Source: Ensifer sp. LCM 4579
GTDB lineage: Bacteria; Pseudomonadota; Alphaproteobacteria; Rhizobiales; Rhizobiaceae
Reading direction: 5' to 3'
DNA length: 64,000 nt
Assembly: GCF_001854885.1 (NCBI RefSeq)
Contig: NZ_MDDV01000006.1
Coordinates: forward strand, 80,125 to 144,124
Position 1 is the stretch's first letter. Every line of letters begins with the position of its first letter. Shown here one piece after another: positions 26,755-35,792 of this stretch. Under the pieces are notes generated by a model. The model saw only the letters and a list, made by a program, of their open reading frames with translations. It had not been told where the DNA came from and did not search any database. The position numbers and the translations under genes were made by a program.

Positions 26755-27246
26755 ATGAATCGCCGCCAAATGCTTGCCGCCATCGGCGCCGTGGGCCTGA
26801 GCGTCTGTTTTCATTCACCCTCGGCCCTTGCCGCCGACGCCGCCCCGGAGGTCGTTGCGGGCTATCTTGCCGCGTGGAACGCCCATGACTCGGCCAAGGC
26901 CGCGTCCTATTTCGCCGATGACGTCACCTATTATGACGCCTCCGTCGGCACGCCCGTGAACGGCAAGGATGCGGCCAGGTCCGGTGTCGTCGACAATTTC
27001 CTGAATGCCGTTCCCGACGCCGTCTGGACGATGAAAGGCGATCCGATCGTCGCCGGCGACCGGGTATCCTTTGAATGGCAGTTTTCGGGCACCAACACCG
27101 GCGCCTGGAGTGACGGCACCGCCGCCACCGGCAAGAGCTTCAAGATCGATGGGGCTTCGATCTTTGTCGTCAAGGACGGCAAGATCGCCGCGCAGAGCGA
27201 TTATTACGATGCGCTCGGCTTCTACAAGCAACTCGGCTTGATGTAG
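26755..27246 (+). CDS. Exported NTF2/SnoaL-like protein
   Basis: The 163-residue protein starts with NRRQMLAAIGAVGLSV, a Tat- or Sec-type leader cut near SALAAD (about residue 27). The rest is one SnoaL/NTF2-like alpha+beta barrel (VVAGYLAAWNAHDSAKAASYFADDVTYYD). Such folds serve as cyclases, isomerases or binding proteins, so no reaction can be assigned. It follows patD by 21 bases with a GGGAGGA ribosome site and is likely the last gene of that transcript. Confidence 0.75.
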   Translation: MNRRQMLAAIGAVGLSVCFHSPSALAADAAPEVVAGYLAAWNAHDSAKAASYFADDVTYYDASVGTPVNGKDAARSGVVDNFLNAVPDAVWTMKGDPIVAGDRVSFEWQFSGTNTGAWSDGTAATGKSFKIDGASIFVVKDGKIAAQSDYYDALGFYKQLGLM

Positions 27247-27318
27247 CCGCCGGCTGAGATCATCGGGACGGCCGCCAGCGTGCGCAGCCCAAGATCAGAA
27301 ACCGCATCGGACCGCCGT

Positions 27319-28362
27319 TCAGGAGCAAGCGCCCGCACCAGCGGCGTCATGGAAGGAAACCAGCCTGCGGCGCCGGTCGTCCCAAAGCACGAGCCTGACG
27401 CATTTGAGGCTGTCCCGGAGGGTAATGCGGCCGATGCCGGCGAGTTGCGGATGGTCGCGCAGCACTTCCGGCAGGCGGTAGTAGGGAATCCGGCTGGACA
27501 GATGATGCACGTGATGGATGCCGATATTGCCGGTGAGCCACCGCAGCACCGGCGGAAGATCGTAATGCGAAGCCCCATGCAGGGCCGCCTGGGGAAACCG
27601 CCAATCCTCGCCCGCCGACCAGTGGGTCTCCTCGAATTGGTGCTGGACATAGAAGAGCCAAACGCCGGCTGCACCTGCGATCAGCACGACCGGAAGGTGG
27701 ATCAGGAGAAAGGTCGCCAAACCGACGGTCCACACCATCAAGGCGGCCAGCGCGGCAATCGCTATATTCGTCGCCATGGTCGAAATCCAAGGCAGAGCAC
27801 CCGCGTTCATCATCCCGAACGGCAGCCGCTGCTTGAATAGAAAGAGCCAGGCTGGCCCGATGCCGAACATGACAAGCGGGTGCCGGTACAGCCGGTAGCC
27901 GAGGCGCCTTATCGGCGAAAGGCCACGGTATTCGGCGATCGTCAGCGTGGTGATGTCACCAACCCCACGTTCCTCGAGATTGCCTGCAGTCGCATGGTGG
28001 GCGGCGTGTGCACGCCTCCAATAGTCATAAGGGGTCAGGGTCAGGACCCCAAGCAGGCGGCCGGTCCAGTCATCGAGCCCGCGCCGGGCAAAGAACGACC
28101 CGTGGCCGCAATCGTGCTGGATCATGAACAGCCTGAGCAGGAAGGCGCTGGCAGGAAGGATTGCGATGAGCCCCGGCCAGATGCTGTTGGCCAGCGAAAA
28201 GCAGGCAGCGGCCCAGAAGATGGCGAAAGGGATCAGAGTGACGAACAGTTCGAAGGCGCTGCGCCCTAAGCGGGGCTGTCGGTATTTCGCCAGCGTCTTC
28301 ACCCACGCTCCAGCATTGTCTTCAACCCGTGAAGCGGGTGGATAGGCATGTGCGTTCATCAT
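27319..28362 (-). CDS. Membrane fatty acid desaturase
   Basis: The 347-residue protein has the three histidine boxes of membrane di-iron desaturases: HDCGH (83-87), HAAHH (119-123) and HHVHH (283-287). They are separated by two pairs of hydrophobic helices (about 37-80 and 190-240). It probably introduces a double bond into membrane lipid acyl chains using an electron donor not encoded nearby. The frame extends about 50 codons upstream without support; two adjacent ATGs (28360-28362 and 28357-28359) are the likely starts. It converges on the NTF2-like gene. Confidence 0.85.
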   Translation of the reverse strand: MMNAHAYPPASRVEDNAGAWVKTLAKYRQPRLGRSAFELFVTLIPFAIFWAAACFSLANSIWPGLIAILPASAFLLRLFMIQHDCGHGSFFARRGLDDWTGRLLGVLTLTPYDYWRRAHAAHHATAGNLEERGVGDITTLTIAEYRGLSPIRRLGYRLYRHPLVMFGIGPAWLFLFKQRLPFGMMNAGALPWISTMATNIAIAALAALMVWTVGLATFLLIHLPVVLIAGAAGVWLFYVQHQFEETHWSAGEDWRFPQAALHGASHYDLPPVLRWLTGNIGIHHVHHLSSRIPYYRLPEVLRDHPQLAGIGRITLRDSLKCVRLVLWDDRRRRLVSFHDAAGAGACS

Positions 28363-28540
28363 AACCGGTCCGTTTTTTGCTCGCCCCACGATCATCTGTC
28401 GGGGCAATAGCTGCGCCCGCCCGTGGGCGCAGGTGTTGGAGTAGCCGTCGGCGCCTTGAAAAAGGTCAGACATGCGCCTGGCCCTTTCGAACGTCTTGCC
28501 GCCATGCCAGTACATCCGTGGTCATCAGCGGCGAAAGGCG

Positions 28541-28750
28541 TCAAGCAGCGCGGAGCCGGCCTGCGGACATCTTGCCCGACTTGTTGTCACGCTCAAGCTC
28601 GAAGCCGAGTTTCTGACCTTCGACAATCGAATTCATGCCAGCGCGTTCAACAGCGGAGATGTGCACGAACACATCGGCGCTGCCGTCGTCAGGCTGAATG
28701 AAGCCGAAGCCCTTGGTGGAATTGAACCATTTAACTGTGCCAGTGGTCAT
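28541..28750 (-). CDS. cspA: Cold-shock protein, CspA family
   Basis: The 69-residue protein is a single cold-shock domain with RNP1 (KGFGFIQPD) and RNP2 (VFVHISAVE) and the usual start [15 protein letters not shown]. It binds single-stranded nucleic acid and acts as an RNA chaperone. The ATG at 28748-28750 is preceded by AAAGGG. A gene-free stretch of more than 300 bases upstream leaves room for a long structured leader, as is common for csp genes. Which csp paralogue it is cannot be told. Confidence 0.92.
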   Translation of the reverse strand: MTTGTVKWFNSTKGFGFIQPDDGSADVFVHISAVERAGMNSIVEGQKLGFELERDNKSGKMSAGRLRAA

Positions 28751-29117
28751 AACGAACCCTTTCTTAGCAACATTGATCACCGCTGGGCGACGCACAGCGG
28801 GGTTTCGACTTTTGAGAGAGGGAAGTTCGTCAAGAGACGCGCAAGGCGCTGCAAAAACAAATATCGGCAAACAAAGTGTCGATGCTCCCTCATAGACGAG
28901 GGCGGGGGTCACGTCAACTTTTTGTTTTCAGAAGAGAGGAATGCAACCTTTAGCTGCAGAACGTAAACGGGTCGCCCTACCGGAAACTGTCCGGCGTTCA
29001 GCACATCCTGTATGTTTCCTATTCAAAAGCGCTACAGCAAGCTTTGGCCCGTTCCAGAATGTCCGAAACGGTTTGGAAAACGCTGACCAACCCTTGCGAG
29101 CCCGGGAGCAATCAACG
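28751..29117. promoter_or_regulatory. Presumed promoter and leader of the cold-shock gene
   Basis: This 367-bp stretch upstream of the cold-shock gene contains no supported gene. Its middle part (28800-28960) is AT-richer than the surroundings, fitting a promoter and long 5' leader for the leftward csp message. No defined boxes were recognised. Confidence 0.35.
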
Positions 29118-29384
29118 TCACGATTCGACCAAGATCACTATGGACTCCGGCACCACCCCATCATAGGCCATCGCATCGGCAGCCGCCTCGCTCTGCATAG
29201 CTTTCGTCATGGCGTCCATATCCGGAACGTCCATAAGAACGGCCACCCGGGTCGGATCCCGTGGATCAACGAATGTTCGAATGTTGGTCACGCCGAGTGG
29301 ACCGAAAAGCTCTTTGCGCTTCGGTGAGTTGAGCCAGTGTTCCACGCCCTTTGTGATATTGTGGTGGGCAACAATTGTCGGCAT
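29118..29384 (-). CDS. Small conserved-type protein of unknown function
   Basis: The 88-residue product (MPTIVAHHNITKGVEHWL start) contains a VRVAVLMDVP-like strand pattern (TRVAVLMDVPDMDAM) that could be a ferredoxin-like alpha-beta fold such as the ABM superfamily. No catalytic motif is visible. The ATG at 29382-29384 has GGGGAGG six bases upstream, better than the ATG two codons before it. It stands alone, with 223 gene-free bases on its left and the csp leader on its right. Confidence 0.6.
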   Translation of the reverse strand: MPTIVAHHNITKGVEHWLNSPKRKELFGPLGVTNIRTFVDPRDPTRVAVLMDVPDMDAMTKAMQSEAAADAMAYDGVVPESIVILVES

Positions 29385-29607
29385 TTGCATCCTCCCCATT
29401 GTGACGTGGAAGTCCGACGTCAACCAAGAGTGCCGCGATCCATCCACGTCGAGCCACGGAACTCCCAATCAGTTGGACTGTCAAGCGCACGTCGTCAGCG
29501 GGGCAATCAGGGGGCAGAACGATCTGGAAACGGCGATTCCTGACGATCGACCTCAATAAATTGGACATCTATCATCAGCACCGTCGGCTGTCCCGCACCT
29601 TGGCAGA

Positions 29608-30126
29608 CTACCACCCGACCGGTCCCATTTCAGGGGTACCAAGCGTGAGAGCATTCTCGGCCGACGACAGCAGGAGCGGCAGGTTCGCCGTGCCGTCCAG
29701 TGTCGCGCCAAACTCGTCGGGAGCCAACGGCTCGAGCGTTGCCAGCTGACTGTCCAGCAAGGATGCCGGCATGAAATGTCGGCGGGATGACATTCGTTCC
29801 AACAGGATCTCGCGGGCAACCTCGATGTGCAGAAAGAAGACCGCATTGGCCATGGAAAGCCGCTGCCTGTAGGTGCGCTTGAGCGCGGAGCAAGACACGA
29901 CTGCGCCTTCGGCATGCTGCTGGATAGTGTGAGAGATCCGGTCCAGCCAGGGCCAGCGCATGTCATCGTCGAGCGCAAACCCGTTTCGCATCTGCTCGAC
30001 ATTCTCCGCCGGGTGCAACGCGTCACCCTCTACGAACGGAAGCCCCAGCCTGTCGGCCAAGCGGGCGCCGACAGTCGATTTTCCACAACCGCTGACGCCC
30101 ATGACGACGATGCGACGCGCACTCAT
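29608..30126 (-). CDS. Gluconokinase-family sugar-acid kinase
   Basis: The 172-residue protein has a Walker A loop GVSGCGKST at 10-18 and the GntK pattern FVEGDALHPAENVEQMRNG and VSCSALKRTYRQRL. GntK enzymes phosphorylate gluconate using ATP. Its ATG overlaps the stop of the TRAP permease gene (30123-30126), and it is the last gene of a seven-gene leftward operon. The true substrate is therefore likely a sugar acid or polyol product of the operon's dehydrogenases, which may or may not be gluconate. Confidence 0.85.
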   Translation of the reverse strand: MSARRIVVMGVSGCGKSTVGARLADRLGLPFVEGDALHPAENVEQMRNGFALDDDMRWPWLDRISHTIQQHAEGAVVSCSALKRTYRQRLSMANAVFFLHIEVAREILLERMSSRRHFMPASLLDSQLATLEPLAPDEFGATLDGTANLPLLLSSAENALTLGTPEMGPVGW

Positions 30127-31397
30127 TGGATCAGCCAGCTGATGGGCAGCATGACGATCTCGGGAAAGGCTGCGATCATGACCAGAACGACGAGATTGAC
30201 CCCGTAGAACGGCATTGCCGCGGCGACCAGGCGTGGCGTCGGGACCTTGGAGACGTAGGCTGCTGCAAACAGGCATGTTCCGACCGGCGGTGTGGCCAAG
30301 CCAACGGCAAGACAGGCAACCATGTAGATCAGGAAATGCATGGGGTCCACACCCGCCGCGACGGCGGCCGGCATCAGCACGGGGATCAGCATCAGTGCCG
30401 CTGCAACGATGTCCATCAGCATGCCAACGATGATGAAGATGAGCCCCATCAGCATCAGCGTCATGAACGGCGAACCACCGAAGATCGACAGGAAGCCGGA
30501 AGCCTTCTGCGGCAGGAGGTCGACGGTGAACACGAAGGTCGCTGCGCTCGCCACCATCAGGATGAGAAGGACCGAGCCGGCCAGCCTGCCCGACACGATG
30601 GCGAGTTCCACGATATCCTTGAAACCGATCTCCCGGTGCACGAAGCCGGCCACGATGATCGTATAGAGCACCGCCAGGCCGGCCGCCTCGGTTGGGGTCA
30701 CAATGCCCGAGAACATGCCGGTCAGGATGATGATCGGCGCGCCGACGGACGGCAATGCGCGAAACAGGGCGCGCGCCGAATGGCGCATGCTGAAGGTGGT
30801 GATCGCACCGTAGCCCTTCCGGCGCGAGACGATCGTGTTGTAGATCGCCAGGGCGACCGCCAGCAGAAGGCCGGGTCCAAGTCCTCCGGCCAGCGCCGCG
30901 CCGACAGACTGTCCGGCAGATGCGGCCGCAACGATGATCAGGATCGACGGCGGCACCAGCGTCGCCAGTGTCGAGGTGATCAGGGTCAGGGCCGCGGAAT
31001 AAGGCCTCGGATAGCCGCGCGACGTCATGGAGCGGATGGTGATCGGCCCGAGACTGGCGATGTCTGCAACGGAAGACCCGGAAATCCCGCCGAACACGAA
31101 GCTCGAGGCGATGTTGACGTGGCCGACACCCCCGGGCAGCCGGCCGACCAAAGCCTCGGCGGCGTCGAAAATCCGTTCCGATAGCCCTCCGCGCTCCATG
31201 ATCTGACCGGCGAGGATGAAGAGTGGTACCGCGATCAGCAGAAACGAGTTTATGGATGTGGCCATCGACTGGGTAATCATCGACAGCGGCAGATCGAACC
31301 ACCACAGCGTTACGGCCGACGCCAGACCCAGCGCGACGGAAAGCGGAACATCGAGCAGCGCCAGGAGCGCGAATACTGCAATCAGCGTATAGCTCAT
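30123..31397 (-). CDS. dctM: TRAP transporter large permease (DctM family)
   Basis: The 424-residue protein is very hydrophobic, with about 12 membrane segments and the DctM stretches SVALGLASAVTL, GLSERIFDAAEALVGRLPGG and SGSSVADIASLG. It is the main transmembrane subunit of a tripartite, sodium- or proton-driven importer, working with the small subunit and binding protein encoded just upstream. It overlaps both flanking genes by 4 bases. Confidence 0.9.
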   Translation of the reverse strand: MSYTLIAVFALLALLDVPLSVALGLASAVTLWWFDLPLSMITQSMATSINSFLLIAVPLFILAGQIMERGGLSERIFDAAEALVGRLPGGVGHVNIASSFVFGGISGSSVADIASLGPITIRSMTSRGYPRPYSAALTLITSTLATLVPPSILIIVAAASAGQSVGAALAGGLGPGLLLAVALAIYNTIVSRRKGYGAITTFSMRHSARALFRALPSVGAPIIILTGMFSGIVTPTEAAGLAVLYTIIVAGFVHREIGFKDIVELAIVSGRLAGSVLLILMVASAATFVFTVDLLPQKASGFLSIFGGSPFMTLMLMGLIFIIVGMLMDIVAAALMLIPVLMPAAVAAGVDPMHFLIYMVACLAVGLATPPVGTCLFAAAYVSKVPTPRLVAAAMPFYGVNLVVLVMIAAFPEIVMLPISWLIQ

Positions 31398-31906
31398 TTG
31401 ACGGCTCCTTCCCGATTGCCGATGACCGCGACAGAGATGTCGTGCTCATCGCCTTGCGCGATGGCGTTGACAACAGTTCCGAGAATGGCGAGACCGGCGC
31501 CAAGAACGAGCGGCAGGGTCGTCAGCCACATTCCGATCTGGAGGATGGCCGATTCCTCCCCAAACCTGATCTGCTGGACCATGAGATGCCAGCCCTGCCA
31601 GGTGACGATCCCGAACAGCATCGTTGCGCTGGCGGCCGGGATGAGCCGATAGGCGACGCGCACCGAGGCCGGTATCAGGCCGGTCAGGAAGTTGAGCGCC
31701 GGATGCTGACCGTTACGGAAACCGGCCGCAAGCCCGAGCCATATGGTCCAGATGAAGAGGAATCGCGAGAGCTCTTCGGTCCAGGCCACGGAATGTCCAA
31801 CAAGGCGAGAGCCGACCTGCAGCGCAATCAGCACGACCATGCTGATCACCGCGACGAGCAGGGCGGCATCGACCACCCGCCAGATGATCTTGTCCAGGAA
31901 TTGCAT
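31394..31906 (-). CDS. dctQ: TRAP transporter small permease (DctQ family)
   Basis: The 170-residue protein has four membrane helices and the DctQ hallmark SVAWTEELSRFLFIWTIWLG. It forms the membrane complex with the large permease. The stop overlaps the dctM start as ATGA; 49 bases separate it from the binding-protein gene. Confidence 0.88.
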   Translation of the reverse strand: MQFLDKIIWRVVDAALLVAVISMVVLIALQVGSRLVGHSVAWTEELSRFLFIWTIWLGLAAGFRNGQHPALNFLTGLIPASVRVAYRLIPAASATMLFGIVTWQGWHLMVQQIRFGEESAILQIGMWLTTLPLVLGAGLAILGTVVNAIAQGDEHDISVAVIGNREGAVK

Positions 31907-31955
31907 GACGTCCTCTTTCTGGCGAACCGGGGCGCCGAAGCGCCCCGCAATCGCA

Positions 31956-32981
31956 TCAGTGCGCCTTCACGAAGTCGATGCTCTTCTGCATGAAGTCGGC
32001 ACCGATCTTCTCCTCGAACTCGCCATAGATGCCCCGAGCGATCTCCTGAACCTTCTCAAGCTCTCCTTCGGCGAACTCGTTCACCTGCATTCCCTTTTCC
32101 TTCAGCTTGCCGATGATTTGCTCTTCCTGCCGGATCTCTTCGGCATCATGCTCGGAAATCATCTGTTCGGCTGCCTTCTGGACGGCGTCCTGGTGTTCCT
32201 CGGGGATCCTGGCCCAGGCAGTCGACGAAAGCCCAAGAAGAAAGCTGTCGGCGAGATGCTGGGTCATGTTGAGCTGGCCCTGAACCTCGTACAGACGGTT
32301 GTTGTACGGGACCTCGACCGGATTTTCCTGACCGTCGATCGCCTTGAGCTGCAAAGCGGAATAGACCTCGGAGAAGGCCATGGGCGTCGGGTTGGCACCC
32401 AGCGCCTGGAACAGACGCACGAACAGCGGATTGTTGGGCGTGCGCAGGGTTAGCCCGTTGAAATCCTCCGCCTTGGTGATCGCCCGGTCGCGCGTCGTCA
32501 CATCGCGGAAGGTCCGCAGGAAGAAGCCGAGCCCCTTGATGTTCAGACGATCCAGCGAGGTCAGCAGTTCCTGACCGGGCTCGCCGGCGAGGTAGGCCTT
32601 CAACTGATCGTAGTTCGAGAACAGGTAAGGCAAGGAGATGGCGTTCATCTTCGGCTCGAATGAGGCGTAGACGGACGTCGCCAGGATCAGTCCGTCCAGA
32701 GCGCCCGAGCCAAGCTGATTGATGGCCGCATTCTGATCCTTGCCGTAGAGCACACCGTCCGGAAACACCTGGATGGTCACCTCGCCCGCGGTCTTCTCGT
32801 CAACGAGCTCAGCGAACCGGGTTGCGGCGCGACCGACGGAGCTGTCCGCAGGATCCGGCACGGCCAGGCGAAGCGACGTCTGTGCGAAGGACGGCGCGGC
32901 AATCCCGCAACCGGCTGCAATCAGCGTGGCCACGGCAATCCCCCGCATGACGGCGCGACGGGTGGCGTTGAGTTTCTTCAT
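31956..32981 (-). CDS. dctP: TRAP transporter periplasmic binding protein (DctP family)
   Basis: The 341-residue protein has a signal peptide (cleavage near SFAQ, about residue 34) and the DctP fold. It carries the conserved ligand-binding arginine in LRTPNNPLFVRLFQALGANP and the AIDGQENPVE motif. The arginine usually contacts a carboxylate, so the ligand is probably an organic or sugar acid. It lies 27 bases downstream of the HIBADH-like dehydrogenase gene. Confidence 0.88.
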   Translation of the reverse strand: MKKLNATRRAVMRGIAVATLIAAGCGIAAPSFAQTSLRLAVPDPADSSVGRAATRFAELVDEKTAGEVTIQVFPDGVLYGKDQNAAINQLGSGALDGLILATSVYASFEPKMNAISLPYLFSNYDQLKAYLAGEPGQELLTSLDRLNIKGLGFFLRTFRDVTTRDRAITKAEDFNGLTLRTPNNPLFVRLFQALGANPTPMAFSEVYSALQLKAIDGQENPVEVPYNNRLYEVQGQLNMTQHLADSFLLGLSSTAWARIPEEHQDAVQKAAEQMISEHDAEEIRQEEQIIGKLKEKGMQVNEFAEGELEKVQEIARGIYGEFEEKIGADFMQKSIDFVKAH

Positions 32982-33008
32982 GATCGGGTCTCCTCCCTTT
33001 TTCCAAAT

Positions 33009-33914
33009 TCAGTCGTGCAGGGGACTGCCCGAGGGCAGTCTCCCGTTCCGACGTTTGAGTTCAAGTATCAGCGCCGAATGATCGAGGTCTCCACCTCCAT
33101 GATCGACCAGTGACGTGAACAGTCCATCCGCGAGCCGAAGGACCGGCAGTTCGAGGTTCAGCGCCGCGGCCACGTCGAGTGCCGCGCTGGTATCCTTGAT
33201 CTGGTATTTCGCAGGACCGCCCGGCACGAAGTCGCCTTCGATCATGCGCTGGCCATGCAGCTCGAGAATTCGCGACGAGGCGAAACCAGCCAGCATCGCT
33301 TCGCGCACCTTGGCCGGATCGGCCCCACCCTCCTCTGCCATCAACATGGCCTCGGAAACGGCGGCGATCGTGCTTGCAACCAGAAGCTGGTTGATCAGCT
33401 TTGCCAACGCCCCGGTTCCGGTGGGTCCGATATGCACCACCCGGCCCATCGATGAAAGAACCGGATTGGCCGCGCGGACGTCTTCGATGTCGCCGCCCGC
33501 CATGATCGACAAGGTGCCGGCCTTCGCCGCCGGAACTCCGCCGGAAACAGGTGCATCCAGCCAGCGGAGCCCCAGGGTTCTGGCCTTGTGAGCCATGGCC
33601 TGCGCCTCGGCCATGCCGATTGAGGACATGACGATCAGCAGCGCGTTCTTGCGCATGGCGCGCGCGGCACCTTCGGGACCGAAGAGAATGTCGTCGCAGA
33701 CGGAACCGGATGACAGCATCACCACGACCCAATCGGCGTCGATGACAGCGCGTGCCGCCTTGCTGACGATGCCGGCTCCCATTTCGGCAAGTGACTGCGT
33801 CTTGTCGGCGCTGCGGTTCCATAGCGTGACATCGAAGCCGGATGCGACCAGGTTGGCCGCCATCGGCCCGCCCATCAGACCGGTACCAAGCACGGCAACA
33901 TTTCCTCTGCTCAT
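33009..33914 (-). CDS. 3-hydroxyisobutyrate / tartronate-semialdehyde-type dehydrogenase
   Basis: The 301-residue protein has the nucleotide-binding loop VLGTGLMGGPMAANL, the substrate-binding DAPVSGGVPAAKAGTLSIM and the catalytic lysine region GTGALAKLINQLL. These mark beta-hydroxyacid dehydrogenases, which act on 3-hydroxyisobutyrate, glycerate, threonate and similar 3-hydroxy acids. It overlaps the next upstream gene by ATGA (33911-33914). In this operon it probably oxidises or reduces a sugar-acid intermediate. Confidence 0.87.
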   Translation of the reverse strand: MSRGNVAVLGTGLMGGPMAANLVASGFDVTLWNRSADKTQSLAEMGAGIVSKAARAVIDADWVVVMLSSGSVCDDILFGPEGAARAMRKNALLIVMSSIGMAEAQAMAHKARTLGLRWLDAPVSGGVPAAKAGTLSIMAGGDIEDVRAANPVLSSMGRVVHIGPTGTGALAKLINQLLVASTIAAVSEAMLMAEEGGADPAKVREAMLAGFASSRILELHGQRMIEGDFVPGGPAKYQIKDTSAALDVAAALNLELPVLRLADGLFTSLVDHGGGDLDHSALILELKRRNGRLPSGSPLHD

Positions 33915-34219
33915 CGCCCGGTCCTCAAAGCTGCAACGCGTTCGAAGAAGCCGACCGGCCCTTCCGTAACAAGGCCCAGGGCCTGCCGGAAGCGCGCCAG
34001 ATGCGCGGTCTTCAGATGCGCTTCGAAGGCGGCCCGGTCGTCATAGACCTCGTAGAACATCACCTTGATCGGCGACGCGCTGCGGTCGATGAAGACATCG
34101 AACTGGCGGCATCCGGGTTCCTTGGCGAGCGAGGTCGACGCGTCGTCCCTGGCAGCCTCCAGAAAGGCCTCCAGACGATCCTCGGTTACGTCGAACTGCG
34201 GCAGGACAACGTAGCTCAT
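33911..34219 (-). CDS. Antibiotic-biosynthesis-monooxygenase (ABM/YgiN/LsrG-like) family protein
   Basis: The 102-residue protein is a single ABM ferredoxin-like domain (LEAFLEAARDDASTSLAKEPGCRQFDVFID and FYEVYDDRAAFEAHLKTAH read in order). Members include quinol monooxygenases and the LsrG isomerase, which acts on a phosphorylated AI-2 product. It overlaps both neighbours by 4 bases, which implies it is a working part of the pathway rather than a passenger. Its reaction is unknown. Confidence 0.8.
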   Translation of the reverse strand: MSYVVLPQFDVTEDRLEAFLEAARDDASTSLAKEPGCRQFDVFIDRSASPIKVMFYEVYDDRAAFEAHLKTAHLARFRQALGLVTEGPVGFFERVAALRTGR

Positions 34220-35574
34220 GCCGCGGCCTCAGATTTCGGGCCCATTGTGCGGACCTGTTCGCGGCGCAACTCGACCACGTCGAGGTCGTCCACGAGTTCG
34301 ACATCGGACATGCGCACGACCTGGTCACGCTTGATCGGCTTCTTGAGCTTGACGTTATGGGCGAGGCCGATCGGCAGAGCATCGATCTCGCTGGAGATCG
34401 TCGCTGGGATGGCCTTGGCCCAAACGGCATAACCGCCCTCGCCATCGAGCATGTCGCCGGCCTTGAAATCACCCTTTGCCGTGGCAACCGCATCACCACG
34501 ATATTCCTTCGACGAGCCCGTCGGTTCACCGCGAAGTACGGCCGAGAGTACCGAAACCGAGGTCTCAAGCCCGATCAGGTGGAAGGGGCGCCACATCGAA
34601 CCATACCAGCCCGACTTGTCCGTCAGAAGACCGTATTGCTTGAAGCAATCGCGGGTGTAGGCGTCCGGCGCCTTGAACGTCACGAACATGCCATAGCGAA
34701 TGTTGTTCAGCACCTCGCGGCCGTCCGGCTCCTGGCTGGCAGCGATGTCGACGAGGCCTGCTTTCGGTAGGCGCCCGCCTTCCGAAATGGGCTTGAAGAC
34801 CGAAGCAAGGTCCTGCAGGCCAGACGGATAGAATGCCAGACCGTCGGCTGGGCAATCGAGACCCGTACCATTGGCGACGGCTGCCATTTCGATCGCAGCC
34901 TTCGTTCCGTCGGTGAAGGAGTTGTACATTTTCGCATTGAAGTCGCCCTTGGCCACTTCCTCTTCCGTCCAGCCGAAATAGCCCCACACCGTATCCGGGG
35001 TTGAATAGCGGTAACGCGGCTCGAAATTCATGCCCTTGCCGGCAGCGATCAGTTCGAAGCCGCAGGAGCGCACCCAGTCGACGAGTTCGCAGATGAAGGC
35101 CGGCTGGTCGCCATAGGCCATGGAGTAGACGAGCCCTCTGGCCCGCGCCTTGGCCGCGAGAATCGGGCCGCACATGACATCGGCCTCGACGTTGACCATG
35201 ACGATGTGCTTCATGCCGTCGATCGCCATCAGCGCGTGACGGGTGCCGGCGATCGGATGCCCGGTCGCCTCGATGATGCATTCGATACCCTCGAAGGCGC
35301 AGAGCGCGGCGGCGTCTTCCGTTACGAAGGTCCGGCCGGTGTCAATCGCATCTGACAGGGACCGGGCGCCGTACTCTTCCTCCCGCCAGCCGGTGCGCTT
35401 CAGCGAGGCACGGGCCTTGCCGGCATCGAGATCGGCGACGCCGACGATATGATAGCCGGCGATCTTGCGGGCCTGGGCCAGCACCATCGAGCCAAACTTT
35501 CCGGCACCGATCAGGCCGACGCGCACGGGGCGTCCTTCGGCATGACGCGCGGCAAGCATCGAATAAAGATTCAT
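34216..35574 (-). CDS. NAD(P) oxidoreductase related to homoserine dehydrogenase with C-terminal SAF domain (COG4091 type)
   Basis: The 452-residue protein has an N-terminal Rossmann domain (RVGLIGAGKFGSMVLAQARK), a middle region like homoserine dehydrogenase (AKMYNSFTDGTKAAIEMAAVANGTG) and a C-terminal SAF-like segment from about 375 (AVATAKGDFKAGDMLDGEG). This layout matches the poorly understood COG4091 group. The ATG at 35572-35574 has GGAG nine bases upstream; the frame runs 30 codons further. It is the first gene of the TRAP operon, so it probably performs an early catabolic step. Confidence 0.8.
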   Translation of the reverse strand: MNLYSMLAARHAEGRPVRVGLIGAGKFGSMVLAQARKIAGYHIVGVADLDAGKARASLKRTGWREEEYGARSLSDAIDTGRTFVTEDAAALCAFEGIECIIEATGHPIAGTRHALMAIDGMKHIVMVNVEADVMCGPILAAKARARGLVYSMAYGDQPAFICELVDWVRSCGFELIAAGKGMNFEPRYRYSTPDTVWGYFGWTEEEVAKGDFNAKMYNSFTDGTKAAIEMAAVANGTGLDCPADGLAFYPSGLQDLASVFKPISEGGRLPKAGLVDIAASQEPDGREVLNNIRYGMFVTFKAPDAYTRDCFKQYGLLTDKSGWYGSMWRPFHLIGLETSVSVLSAVLRGEPTGSSKEYRGDAVATAKGDFKAGDMLDGEGGYAVWAKAIPATISSEIDALPIGLAHNVKLKKPIKRDQVVRMSDVELVDDLDVVELRREQVRTMGPKSEAAA

Positions 35575-35792
35575 CGTGGATGACTCCGTCTTGCGGCCAC
35601 GGGGGCCGGCATTCATAACGCACGCGGGTTGGTCGCCGACGATCGCGTTCCGGGCACCGATCACGGTGCTGCCGCAGACGAAGATTTCGGTATTTCCTCC
35701 CAGCGTGCCGACGATCTTCGTCGGACGCTGGTATCCTTCAGCAAAGGAACTCTCAGAACAATTTAATTCTTCTGTCCGATTTTGTAGCTGAG

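Noticed and set aside
29266..29568. Minus-strand frame with a possible transposase-like look
   Set aside because: No insertion-sequence motif or inverted ends could be shown, and it overlaps the better-supported small gene in another frame.
30123..31906. C4-dicarboxylate transport as the sure function of the TRAP system
   Set aside because: The Dct names mark families only; the neighbouring kinase and dehydrogenases point to a sugar acid instead.
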